Of a stretch of DNA of 64,000 nt, positions 35,221 to 43,573 are shown one piece after another. Under the pieces are notes generated by a model. It saw only the letters and a list, made by a program, of their open reading frames with translations, had not been told where the DNA came from and did no database searches. The stretch is from Acetatifactor muris (GTDB lineage Bacteria > Bacillota > Clostridia > Lachnospirales > Lachnospiraceae): the NCBI RefSeq assembly GCF_024623325.1, contig NZ_JANJZD010000007.1:124001-188000 (forward strand), read 5' to 3'. The stretch's first letter is position 1, and each line of letters opens with the position of its first letter. Both the position numbers and the translations under genes were made by a program.

Positions 35221-36396
35221 ATGAAAGATAAAAATACTTCCCACAGCAGTTCCAGAAAGGAACACATTCACGAGATACCGGATCTGGATATTATTGATCT
35301 GGAAAGCGATGAGCTCGACTCTTCTTTTGATGCTCCTCAGAAGGAGGATGCACTTTTGTCCCCTTCTCCCAAAAAAGCAGGCGGAACAAAAAAAGGTATT
35401 CTTTCCCGCATCAATATTCACATTGTCCTTCTGGCTGTGGCCGTACTTTTTATAGTAGGTATCGTTTATAAAGTCAAAACCTGGGGAGTTTTTGTTGATC
35501 TGGAAGAAATTTTCAAGGACGGACCTGGAGAATATGACGATACCTTTGACGTCATCCTTCCCCTGACAAATGCTGCGGGACAACCCGTTTATCTGGATTA
35601 TGGCGAAGATACTTCCATCTTAATGTTCGGCAATGCGCCTTTTGCCGACGACAGAGATTCCGAGGACAATCTGGCCAATATGATTCAGGAGATGACCGGC
35701 GGCACTGTCTATAACTGCTCTGTCAGCGGCAGTTATCTGGCAGCTCTGTCCCCTTCTCTGAAGCCGGAAGAATATCCCATGGATATTTTCAATTTCTACT
35801 GGCTCTGCGTCCTTGCCATAGGAGAGAATATGGACGACTCCTACAGGCGCGGTGTGGAGGTGCTGGGGGACAATGCTCCTCCGGAAGCAATGGAAGTCTA
35901 TCATACTTTAAAAAATCTGGATATGAACACAATAGATGTCATCACCATCATGTACGATGCCAGCGACTATCTGGCCGGCCACGAAATGTACAGTGATCAG
36001 AACGCCACAGACATTGTACAGTTCACCGGCAATCTGGAAGCGGGCATAGAATTGATCCAGCAGAACTACCCTGATATTCGGATTATTGTTCTCTCTCCCA
36101 CTTACGCTTACGGAATCAACGAAGAGGGAGAATATGTCAGCAGTGATATCCAGAGATATGGCTGGGATGTACTGTCTACCTATGTCATCAAACAGTACGC
36201 CTCCTGCGCCTCCAGAAGCGTCACTTTTGTGGACAATTTATATGGCACCATCAACGAGGACAACGCCGACGATTATCTTGTGGATCATCTCCATCTGAAT
36301 GTGGCGGGCCGGAAAAAAGTAGCCGAGCGTTTTGTATACGCGCTGAATTATTTTCAGGATTCCGGAGCCACCAGCTCCACAGAGGAATCCCGATAG
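35221..36396 (+). CDS. Membrane-anchored SGNH-hydrolase-like protein lacking the usual nucleophile
   Basis: 391 residues from ATG 35221, where GGAG lies six bases upstream; GTG 35173 and ATG 35209 are in frame but less well placed. A charged cytosolic tail (about 1-58) precedes one membrane helix (about 62-82), and the rest is outside. The C-terminal DHLHLNVAGRKK matches the Asp-x-x-His block V of SGNH/GDSL esterases. The block I position reads LMFGNAPFADD where GDS is expected, so the catalytic Ser is replaced, and the GxND block appears as MYDASDY. It may bind a glycan or acyl group without hydrolysis. It is the only plus-strand gene, and its 3' end overlaps the convergent gene by 43 bases. 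Function unknown. Confidence 0.75.
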   Translation: MKDKNTSHSSSRKEHIHEIPDLDIIDLESDELDSSFDAPQKEDALLSPSPKKAGGTKKGILSRINIHIVLLAVAVLFIVGIVYKVKTWGVFVDLEEIFKDGPGEYDDTFDVILPLTNAAGQPVYLDYGEDTSILMFGNAPFADDRDSEDNLANMIQEMTGGTVYNCSVSGSYLAALSPSLKPEEYPMDIFNFYWLCVLAIGENMDDSYRRGVEVLGDNAPPEAMEVYHTLKNLDMNTIDVITIMYDASDYLAGHEMYSDQNATDIVQFTGNLEAGIELIQQNYPDIRIIVLSPTYAYGINEEGEYVSSDIQRYGWDVLSTYVIKQYASCASRSVTFVDNLYGTINEDNADDYLVDHLHLNVAGRKKVAERFVYALNYFQDSGATSSTEESR

Positions 36397-37154
36397 ATCA
36401 CATAGCCGTCCGTCTCTCCAAACCATATCCAGCCGTAATCTTCCGGCTTACCCAGAATCTCCCTGTCCGTGGGCAGAATGCTGTAGTGACAGCCTTCCTC
36501 CCGCGCCAGGGGAACCAGCAGTTCCAGGTCAATCACATCCGCATCCATTGCGGCACAGATCGGAGGATAATAGTTCCACCTGTCCACTATTGCATCCCTT
36601 CCATAGGGCATACAGGTAACGGGAGAATATTGTCTCACATACTGTACCAGCTCCGGCGGAAATAAAGCCATAACCTCTCTGCCCGGTACATTTATGGCAT
36701 CGCAGATATTTATCACGCTGTCCGGCACATGATAAAGATTTTCCGCCCGGGAAAACGTGGGGCTGGCATAAATATAGCTGCCGGATACAGCAAGTATTCC
36801 CGCCATACACACGGCGCAGAGCACCTCTGCCGCTCCCGCCTTTTTCTTCTGCATCTGACGTCTTGCAGCCAGCTGCCCGTAAATGCTGACACAGGTATAA
36901 GCAATCACCACCGTGACGGGAAGCAGCCATAGAATCCGATAATAAATTTCTTCTCCCACCACACCGTATACCAGTCTTGCAAACAGAGGATTGAAATACA
37001 GCAGCAGCAGAATCACCGGCGTATACAGAAATAAGATTCTCAGTTCTTTCCTCTTCTCATTTATCCACAGGTAAAGCAGAGAAATCACAAACCAGATGAC
37101 AATCAGCCCTGTACCCATATATTCCCGAAACAATACCACAATCTCTTTCCACAT
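36354..37154 (-). CDS. Membrane protein of unknown function with C-terminal extracytoplasmic domain
   Basis: 266 residues. Four hydrophobic segments (about 14-32, 38-58, 75-95, 108-130) precede a soluble part of about 130 residues with GREVMALFPPELVQYV and GCHYSILPTDREILG. The soluble part resembles the end of the large membrane protein two genes upstream (GCDYLLS, YYRIYVYEID against GCHYSIL, DGYVIYRDSS), so it may be a partial relative of YfhO-type GT-C proteins. It ends the block 2 operon and overlaps the plus-strand gene tail to tail. I cannot name a family with confidence. Confidence 0.6.
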   Translation of the reverse strand: MWKEIVVLFREYMGTGLIVIWFVISLLYLWINEKRKELRILFLYTPVILLLLYFNPLFARLVYGVVGEEIYYRILWLLPVTVVIAYTCVSIYGQLAARRQMQKKKAGAAEVLCAVCMAGILAVSGSYIYASPTFSRAENLYHVPDSVINICDAINVPGREVMALFPPELVQYVRQYSPVTCMPYGRDAIVDRWNYYPPICAAMDADVIDLELLVPLAREEGCHYSILPTDREILGKPEDYGWIWFGETDGYVIYRDSSVELVAPES

Positions 37155-37233
37155 GGCGCTCCCTTTCCTACAGCCTTCAAAATTCCCACAGCTTACGCAT
37201 TCTTCCTGTTTCTTCCGGTCTGGCCCGCCGTCA

Positions 37234-38298
37234 TCACAGAATCAGATACATGACCGCGTAAAACACACAGGGCATGCAGCAGACTCCCAGCGGCACAAGT
37301 ATCCCCGGCCGTCTGTAACAGATGCTTCCCAGAAGCCCTGTAATCCCCACAGTCATACAGATCAGCAGCGCTCCCAATGTACTGCACAGACATCCCGTGG
37401 CAGCGGCGGCACAGAAAAGCAGATACAGCGGCGGTGAAATACGCTTCTTCTCCCGAAGCTCTTTCAGCAAAATCAGGAACAGCAGAAGCACAAATGGAAT
37501 GACAATGCTCCCCAGAGCCGCTTTTCCCTGTCTGCTTCTGGCAATCATAAAATTTTCCGGCGTATAAATCGAATAGTTTCCGAACAGCACCAGCAGCTCC
37601 GTAAAAAGCAGAAACAAAGGCAGACGTCCGTCTTTTTCCTCAAAAAGTCTCAGACCAATCAGATAAAAAATGGCATATGTCATGGCAATCAGTACAGGCG
37701 GCAGCGCTATATGGGCAACCATCGCCGCCGACATACCGGAAGCTCTGCCCAAAAAGGAAATCCACACAGGAAACGGCGCCAGCCCATGCCTGATGTCCAG
37801 TTCCGTTCCTCCCCCGGTATAGGCGAGTATACGGTACATCGTATTGGAATTCTGGGTTATGGAAGAAACCGCCACATAGTATGCGTCATCGCCATCCGCA
37901 TAAGCCATACGCACAGCCTGCACCAGCTGAAAAAGCAGAATGCTCCAGAAAGCCGCCCAGAGTATCAGGTCCATAAACTGCAATTTTCTGAATCTGTTTC
38001 GGAAGGACCAGACAGCAGACTTTCTTTTCTTCGGCCAGCGCTTTATCTCCATTGCTGCCGCCAGAAGCAGCAGCGCTGCAATGTATCCCCAGAAAGCCGC
38101 CACCAGACTTCCAAAGCTTCTTTCCCGCAGAATCAGCGGCACACAAAGCAGCTGAAAGCCTGCCCACAAAAGGAACTGGCCGCTCACCCAGCGAAACAGC
38201 AGCTTTCCGTCATGCCCCTCTGCCTCTGTGATCAAGCCGCCGATTACAAAAGGAATCAGCAACAGCACCAGTAATAAAATCAGCAACTGACCGACCAT
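37234..38298 (-). CDS. Multi-pass membrane protein, GT-C-like (possibly DUF6077)
   Basis: 354 residues with about eight to nine hydrophobic segments. The first long outside loop has YADGDDAYYVAVSSI, an acidic DGDD motif in the place where GT-C glycosyltransferases carry their catalytic aspartates. TPENFMIARSRQGKAAL lies in a later loop. It resembles proteins I recall as DUF6077 beside DUF6044-type genes, but this is memory, not a search. It lies between two other membrane proteins of the same operon. A lipid-linked-sugar-dependent transferase is the working idea. Confidence 0.6.
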   Translation of the reverse strand: MVGQLLILLLVLLLIPFVIGGLITEAEGHDGKLLFRWVSGQFLLWAGFQLLCVPLILRERSFGSLVAAFWGYIAALLLLAAAMEIKRWPKKRKSAVWSFRNRFRKLQFMDLILWAAFWSILLFQLVQAVRMAYADGDDAYYVAVSSITQNSNTMYRILAYTGGGTELDIRHGLAPFPVWISFLGRASGMSAAMVAHIALPPVLIAMTYAIFYLIGLRLFEEKDGRLPLFLLFTELLVLFGNYSIYTPENFMIARSRQGKAALGSIVIPFVLLLFLILLKELREKKRISPPLYLLFCAAAATGCLCSTLGALLICMTVGITGLLGSICYRRPGILVPLGVCCMPCVFYAVMYLIL

Positions 38299-38354
38299 CT
38301 CTTCTCCTCTCTCAGCCGCATATTTTACAGCAGTTCACACAATTCACTGAACTG

Positions 38355-40142
38355 TCAGTCTATTTCGTACACATAAATGCGATAATAACTGTTCTCCGTC
38401 TCAAAAGGAACCTCATTCATCAGTCTCAGCCCTTCTTCAGAAGCATTTTGAATATAGGCTGCGGACAGCAGATAATCACACCCCATCTCCCGCAGCGCTT
38501 TCGTGTCCGGCTGATAGCTCTGAAAGTAAAAACCGTCCTTTTCAATGGTATAATACCCCGGGCATTCCGCACTGAACAGATAGCACCGATTTCCCCAGTC
38601 ATCAAAATAAGTCTGAAGATACTCACTCTTTTCCAGTTCCGGCGCGATGATTCTGCGGAAGCGATGCTTGTATGTCAGAGAATAATTGTTAGAGTATCCA
38701 TCCAGACAGTAAAATCCATGGTACAGGGCCGCAGCCGGATCAATTCCCAGGCTTACCACACGATATTCCTCCTGAGACTTCCCTGTCTGTTCCGTCAGAA
38801 AATCCCGCACCTGTTCCATCACGCCCAGCGCGTAATAGTCGCTGTAGCTGAGCAAAGCATACTGGGGATTCCGCAGCTTCTGCAGATTGGATTTCACATC
38901 GCCTGCCAGCAAAATCTTCACTCCTGTCACACCGGTAATCGCCCCCAAAAGCAGCAGGCATATCCCTGATACTGCTTTGCTCACGCCCACCCGGCTTTCC
39001 TTCCAAAGGTCAAGCAGAATCTCTGCTCCGGCCGCGGCTGCCAGATACCACAGGCAGGGTGATATCCACAGCACCCTGTCCAGCTGAAATGCCCCCAGCA
39101 TTCCCAGGCTGCCTCGGATCGTCACCCCTGCAGCGCCTGTCCAGAAAGCAGCCAACAGTGCAAAAAAAATGTTCCACCCCAGGCAGACTCCCATCCACCG
39201 CAGCTTCCCCGCTATCTGTTCCCACCGTACTGCCTCCCCTGGAGCTGAATATGCCTTTCCGATTGTCAGAAACAGCAGCAGGCATACTGACACCAGTGTC
39301 ACTACCGTTGGTATCAGCAGTTCCTGATACCCTTCGCTGTGCTGACCTCCCTGCAGCAGATTCCGCAGAAAGGCTTTCCCGAAGGCTTCCGCTCTCAGCA
39401 CATACTCCGTCTTATGAGAAACTCTTTCGCTCCCAATTCCCAGAATCTGTGCCAGCAGCCGGACATTTTCCACAAGGTAAACGCCAAGCAGCAACAGCCA
39501 TGCCCCCAACAGCCGCAGCTTTCCTTCCGTTTTCAGCCGTCCTTGTCTCCGCAGCTCCCACACCAGGTACAGCCCCCCCATTCCCAGCAGCCCAAAGCCC
39601 GCCAGAACCAGTGAAGAGTTCAGCGCAAAAAACGCCACATATCCATAGCAGAGCAGCAAATGCTTTTTCTCTCTGATCTCCAGCACACACCAGAACAGCA
39701 GCGGAATTCCGTACTGCGAAAGCCCATACACAGGCAAAAATGGCAAAAAAGCATACAGCAGCCCTGCCGCTGCGGCTGTCCACCGGTTCCCTGTTCCCAT
39801 GCTTTTCCTGACCAGCAGGTACATTCCCGCAAAGCCTGCCAGTCTGCCCATAAGCTGCATTATAAGCAAAGCGGCGAAATAATTTCCGCTTAAAAACAGC
39901 AGCACACAGGCCGGCGCCGGCGGCGTGAGAGCAGTCTTCCACATCCCTCCCATAAATTCCGGCAGCCACTCCCCGCCGAAGAGATTCCCTGCCTGCAGAA
40001 TATAGGCAATCATCTCCCCGTCCAGCTGATCATGTGCAGTAAAAATGGAATCCTCCCCCAATATGAAATTGGGAATTATGGAACATGTCACAGCCATAAT
40101 CCCCATCCCGAACCCTATCCAATGAAACTTTTTCTTCGTCAT
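38355..40142 (-). CDS. Large membrane protein, YfhO/DUF6044-like GT-C candidate
   Basis: 595 residues. About 11 hydrophobic segments fill residues 10-430, and the last 160 residues are soluble, ending GCDYLLSAAY and YYRIYVYEID. The first outside loop has FTAHDQLDGEMIAY, an acidic motif like those of GT-C enzymes. YfhO-type proteins are linked to glycosylation of wall teichoic or lipoteichoic polymers. The start is joined to the previous stop as TAATG (one-base overlap), so translation is coupled. The name DUF6044 is from memory. Confidence 0.65.
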   Translation of the reverse strand: MTKKKFHWIGFGMGIMAVTCSIIPNFILGEDSIFTAHDQLDGEMIAYILQAGNLFGGEWLPEFMGGMWKTALTPPAPACVLLFLSGNYFAALLIMQLMGRLAGFAGMYLLVRKSMGTGNRWTAAAAGLLYAFLPFLPVYGLSQYGIPLLFWCVLEIREKKHLLLCYGYVAFFALNSSLVLAGFGLLGMGGLYLVWELRRQGRLKTEGKLRLLGAWLLLLGVYLVENVRLLAQILGIGSERVSHKTEYVLRAEAFGKAFLRNLLQGGQHSEGYQELLIPTVVTLVSVCLLLFLTIGKAYSAPGEAVRWEQIAGKLRWMGVCLGWNIFFALLAAFWTGAAGVTIRGSLGMLGAFQLDRVLWISPCLWYLAAAAGAEILLDLWKESRVGVSKAVSGICLLLLGAITGVTGVKILLAGDVKSNLQKLRNPQYALLSYSDYYALGVMEQVRDFLTEQTGKSQEEYRVVSLGIDPAAALYHGFYCLDGYSNNYSLTYKHRFRRIIAPELEKSEYLQTYFDDWGNRCYLFSAECPGYYTIEKDGFYFQSYQPDTKALREMGCDYLLSAAYIQNASEEGLRLMNEVPFETENSYYRIYVYEID

Positions 40143-41440
40143 TACACCTCACTCTGCCCGCCGGCTTCCGCCGCACAAATCGGTTCCGAACCTGCACTTT
40201 CCGCCTTCCCCCTGGAAATGCCGGCTCCACCGCACATCTGCCGCAAGGCCCAGAGCAGCCACAGTTCATTCACAGCTATTGTATATCTGTAATCCATCCT
40301 GCCGGCTCCCCGCATGGCAAGTGCCGTCACCAGAACCCCCGCTGCCAGAATGCAGACTCCGCCAGCCAGAACACTTCTCTTATCCGACAGCCTTCTCACC
40401 GTGAAAATATGCAGGATTGCCAGACCCACAGCCAGAACCAGACAACAGCCGAACCACCAGCAGCTATACTCCACATAGCGCTTCGTATACACAGGCATAT
40501 GCATCTGCATTGCTTCATAATTGCTGCCGGTATAAGAGTCAAACAGCACCCCCTCCATCTGCTGTCGGAACACAAACGGCGTCATGGTATATCCCAGCAT
40601 ATCCCAGCATATCCGGTGAATAATGTCAGAGGAATGGTACCTCCAGCCAATCTCCGCGATCTGCCTGCAGTATTCCCCGGCCGCTTCCCTTCCTGCCCTC
40701 TCCTCCAGCGCGGCAAACAATATCTTCATATTATCCGCGCTGAGCGAAGCCTGCCAGACCACATCTCCGGCAATTTCACGCAGATCCTCCGGCCAGTATT
40801 CGAAGTCGCTCCATAAATCCGGCCACGCCATGCGGCTTGCCATTGCTGATGCCAGACTGCACTCCGGTTCCTCTTCCTGCCTGTCCGCCACACCTGACAG
40901 TATTGTCATAAACCCCGCACATAAAACTGCCGCCGTCAAAAAACCGGCTTTCCGCCGTAGTCCTTTCTTTCCTCCGGGAAAGCCCTGGGGGCAGACTATC
41001 ATTTCATAAAAGAAAGAAAGCGTCAGCAGAAACAGTGAACCCATCAGCGAAAAAGGCTGAAGCGCCAGATGGCACTGCATGGCAAAGGGAAAGGTCAAAA
41101 TCGCCAGACTGCCCCAGACGACATACAGCTTTCTATATCCGGGGCAGCTCCCGCCACTCCGGAAACACAGTAAATCCACGAAGCGATACGCCGCATAAAA
41201 GGCAAAAAGCAGCTGAACCAGAAACATTATCTGCGGATTCTCTCCGGTCAGACGGAATATCCACAGGTACAACACGGAGTCAGCCTCTGCAAAATCCTGC
41301 ACCTGCAGATAATGACAGCCCATCCAGTATATGCCCATAAGAATCTGGATGGAAAATCCTGTAAAAAGTATTCCCTTTATCACTGCACTTATGTGCAAAA
41401 CCGCCTTTTTCAACACTCCCTTCACATCTCCTGCCGTCAA
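40142..41440 (-). CDS. Multi-pass membrane protein of unknown function
   Basis: 432 residues if TTG 41440 is used; that codon overlaps the rffA stop as TTGA. A GTG a few codons later, close to AGGAG, is possible. About eight hydrophobic segments are visible, with a soluble loop of about 140 residues in the middle (WPDLWSDFEYWPEDLREI, YHSSDIIHRICWDMLGYTM). MQMHMPVYTKRYVEYS precedes the last helices. The general form is that of a glycan polymerase, ligase or GT-C protein, but no diagnostic motif is seen. Position between rffA and the DUF6044-like gene ties it to this glycan. Confidence 0.6.
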   Translation of the reverse strand: MTAGDVKGVLKKAVLHISAVIKGILFTGFSIQILMGIYWMGCHYLQVQDFAEADSVLYLWIFRLTGENPQIMFLVQLLFAFYAAYRFVDLLCFRSGGSCPGYRKLYVVWGSLAILTFPFAMQCHLALQPFSLMGSLFLLTLSFFYEMIVCPQGFPGGKKGLRRKAGFLTAAVLCAGFMTILSGVADRQEEEPECSLASAMASRMAWPDLWSDFEYWPEDLREIAGDVVWQASLSADNMKILFAALEERAGREAAGEYCRQIAEIGWRYHSSDIIHRICWDMLGYTMTPFVFRQQMEGVLFDSYTGSNYEAMQMHMPVYTKRYVEYSCWWFGCCLVLAVGLAILHIFTVRRLSDKRSVLAGGVCILAAGVLVTALAMRGAGRMDYRYTIAVNELWLLWALRQMCGGAGISRGKAESAGSEPICAAEAGGQSEV

Positions 41441-42573
41441 TCCCTTTTCCCGTAAAATGCTTTTACTCTGTCACAGATATAATCCACCTGCTCCGGCTTC
41501 AATCCATAAAACATAGGCAAACGTGTCAGCCGCTCACTCTCTCTGGTCGTATACCTGTCCTCCCCGTGGAACCGGCCAAACTTCTCCCCTGCAGGCGCAG
41601 AGTGAAGCGGAATATAATGGAATACCGAATGAATCCCATTTTCCTTCAGGTAGTCAATCAGTTCCGTCCTCTCCTGAATGTCCTGTGCCTTGATGTAGAA
41701 CATATGGCCATTGTGCACACAACCTTCCGGAACCACAGGAAGTTCAATTCTTCCGGCATCCGCCAGAGGCTTCAGATTCCCATAATATTGCCTCCAGACC
41801 GCCAGCCTCGCTTCATTCATCTCTTCCGCAATCTCCAGCTGAGCGTACAGATAAGCTGCGTTCATATCACTGGGAAGGTAGGAGGATCCATGATTCATCC
41901 AGGTATACTTGTCAATCTGTCCCCGGTAATATTTACTGCGGTTTGTTCCCTTTTCCCGGATAATCTCCGCTTCCTCCACGTCCTTCTTGTCCCGGATCAA
42001 CAGTGCGCCGCCCTCTCCCATACTGTAATTTTTCGTCTCATGAAAGCTGAAACAGCCGAAATTTCCGATGGTCCCCAGGGCTCTGCCCTTGTAGGTGGAC
42101 ATAATTCCCTGTGCTGCATCCTCTATCACTGCCAGATGATACTTTTCCGCAATGGCCATGATTGTGTCCATCTCACAGGCCACGCCGGCATAATGAACCG
42201 GCGCAATTGCCCTTGTGCGCTCTGTCACTGCATTTTCTATCAGTTTTTCATCAATGTTCATAGTATCCGGCCGGATATCCACGAACACCGGCACGGCTCC
42301 TCTGAGCACAAAAGCATTGGCGGTTGACACAAAAGTATACGACGGCATAATCACCTCGTCCCCCGGCCTGATATCGCTAAGCAGCGCCGCCAGCTCGGTG
42401 GCATGTGTACAGGATGTGGTCAGCAGACATTTGGCGGTGCCGGTCTTTTGTTCAATCCATTCGTTACATTTTCCGGTGTAGACGCCGTCACCACAGATCT
42501 TCTGGTTGGCAACGCATTCCTGAATGTAGTCCTTTGCCTTATCCACATAAGGCGGTACATTAAAAGTAATCAT
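41437..42573 (-). CDS. rffA: dTDP-4-amino-4,6-dideoxygalactose transaminase (WecE/RffA type)
   Basis: 378 residues, full length, with long stretches I recognise from E. coli WecE: PGDEVIMPSYTFVSTANAF, VPVFVDIRPDTMNID, VHYAGVACEMDTIMAIA, CFSFHETKNYS with the PLP lysine, and FHGEDRYTTRESERL. It transfers an amino group from glutamate to dTDP-4-keto-6-deoxyglucose (product of RfbB), giving dTDP-Fuc4N. Its presence shows that a branch of the dTDP-keto sugar pool goes to an amino sugar. The matching N-acetyltransferase (WecD/RffC) is not obvious here. It is not PseC: its sequence fits the dTDP-sugar branch of the DegT family. Confidence 0.93.
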   Translation of the reverse strand: MITFNVPPYVDKAKDYIQECVANQKICGDGVYTGKCNEWIEQKTGTAKCLLTTSCTHATELAALLSDIRPGDEVIMPSYTFVSTANAFVLRGAVPVFVDIRPDTMNIDEKLIENAVTERTRAIAPVHYAGVACEMDTIMAIAEKYHLAVIEDAAQGIMSTYKGRALGTIGNFGCFSFHETKNYSMGEGGALLIRDKKDVEEAEIIREKGTNRSKYYRGQIDKYTWMNHGSSYLPSDMNAAYLYAQLEIAEEMNEARLAVWRQYYGNLKPLADAGRIELPVVPEGCVHNGHMFYIKAQDIQERTELIDYLKENGIHSVFHYIPLHSAPAGEKFGRFHGEDRYTTRESERLTRLPMFYGLKPEQVDYICDRVKAFYGKRD

Positions 42574-42598
42574 AATAACCCTGTGCCTTTCCGCATTT

Positions 42599-43522
42599 TC
42601 AATGCTCGTCCGTCCGTTTACTGATAATATATTTGGGACGTCCTTTTACTTCTTCATATATTCTGGCAATATAATGACCGATGATTCCCAGACTCAGCAT
42701 CAGAAACCCGCCGATAATCAGAATCAGAAGAATCACCGTGGTGAATCCTTCCACCGATGTTCCCATCAGATATTTTACCAATGTCTGAATAAACAGTATA
42801 ATACTGAACAGAATGGACACAATCCCCATCACAGTCACCAGCTGCAGAGGAAGCGTGCTGAAGGATGTGGCATTCGTGACGGCGTATTTCATCAGGCTGA
42901 AAAAAGACCACTTACTCTCACCGAACTGCCGCTCCTGTACTTCATAAGTCACCTTCTCCGTGCGGAATCCCACCCAGAAGCTCAACGCCCGGAAAAAAGT
43001 ATTCCTTTCCGGCAGCGTCAGCAGCACATCCACTACCTTCCTGTCCAGAAGCTTAAAGTCCGAGGAGGCATTCATATCCATCTTAATCAGGCCACTCATG
43101 ACTTTATAGAACAGGCCTGCTGAAAGTCTGTGTGCCAGGCTTTCCTTCCCCCGGCTCTCCTTGATGCCCTCCACTACCTCGGCTCCGTCTTTCCACAATT
43201 CCCACATCCGGGGAATCACCTGGGGCGGATGCTGCAGGTCACAGTCCATCACAATCGCCGCATTTCCCACTGTCAGCTCCAGCCCCGCGAATATAGCTGC
43301 CTCCTTGCCGAAATTTCGGGAAAATTCAACCCCGCGAATCCGGGGATTCCCGGCCGCCGCCTTCTGTATCTCGGAAAAAGTCCCATCCCTGGAGCCATCG
43401 CTGACATACACCAGCTCATATTCTATATGCTGCTCTTCCAACAATTCCGACAGTACCTTAGATGTGTTGGCGATATTCTGTTCTTCATTATAGGCCGGCA
43501 AAACAATTGATAAAAGGGCCAT
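42599..43522 (-). CDS. Polyprenyl-phosphate glycosyltransferase (GtrB/DPM1-like GT2)
   Basis: 307 residues. A GT2 domain (LSIVLPAYNEEQNI, VYVSDGSRDGT, VMDCDLQHPP) is followed by two membrane helices near 230-255 and 262-290 and a KGRPKYIIS tail, the layout of GtrB, ArnC and DPM1-type enzymes. They charge undecaprenyl phosphate with one sugar from a nucleotide donor. The next gene downstream of transcription is rffA, and the previous one is a GtrII-like transferase. The pair probably adds a side group to the glycan on the outer face, in the way of phage Gtr systems. The sugar is not known; Fuc4N derivatives are one possibility given the adjacent rffA. Confidence 0.9.
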   Translation of the reverse strand: MALLSIVLPAYNEEQNIANTSKVLSELLEEQHIEYELVYVSDGSRDGTFSEIQKAAAGNPRIRGVEFSRNFGKEAAIFAGLELTVGNAAIVMDCDLQHPPQVIPRMWELWKDGAEVVEGIKESRGKESLAHRLSAGLFYKVMSGLIKMDMNASSDFKLLDRKVVDVLLTLPERNTFFRALSFWVGFRTEKVTYEVQERQFGESKWSFFSLMKYAVTNATSFSTLPLQLVTVMGIVSILFSIILFIQTLVKYLMGTSVEGFTTVILLILIIGGFLMLSLGIIGHYIARIYEEVKGRPKYIISKRTDEH

Positions 43523-43573
43523 ACCTCTCTCCTATTCCCGTTCCATTGCTGTTCCCGCTCCGCCGATTTCCAT

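Noticed and set aside
41437..42573. DegT-family gene as PseC
   Set aside because: Its sequence matches WecE/RffA over long stretches (for example PGDEVIMPSYTFVSTANAF), so it belongs to the dTDP-sugar branch.
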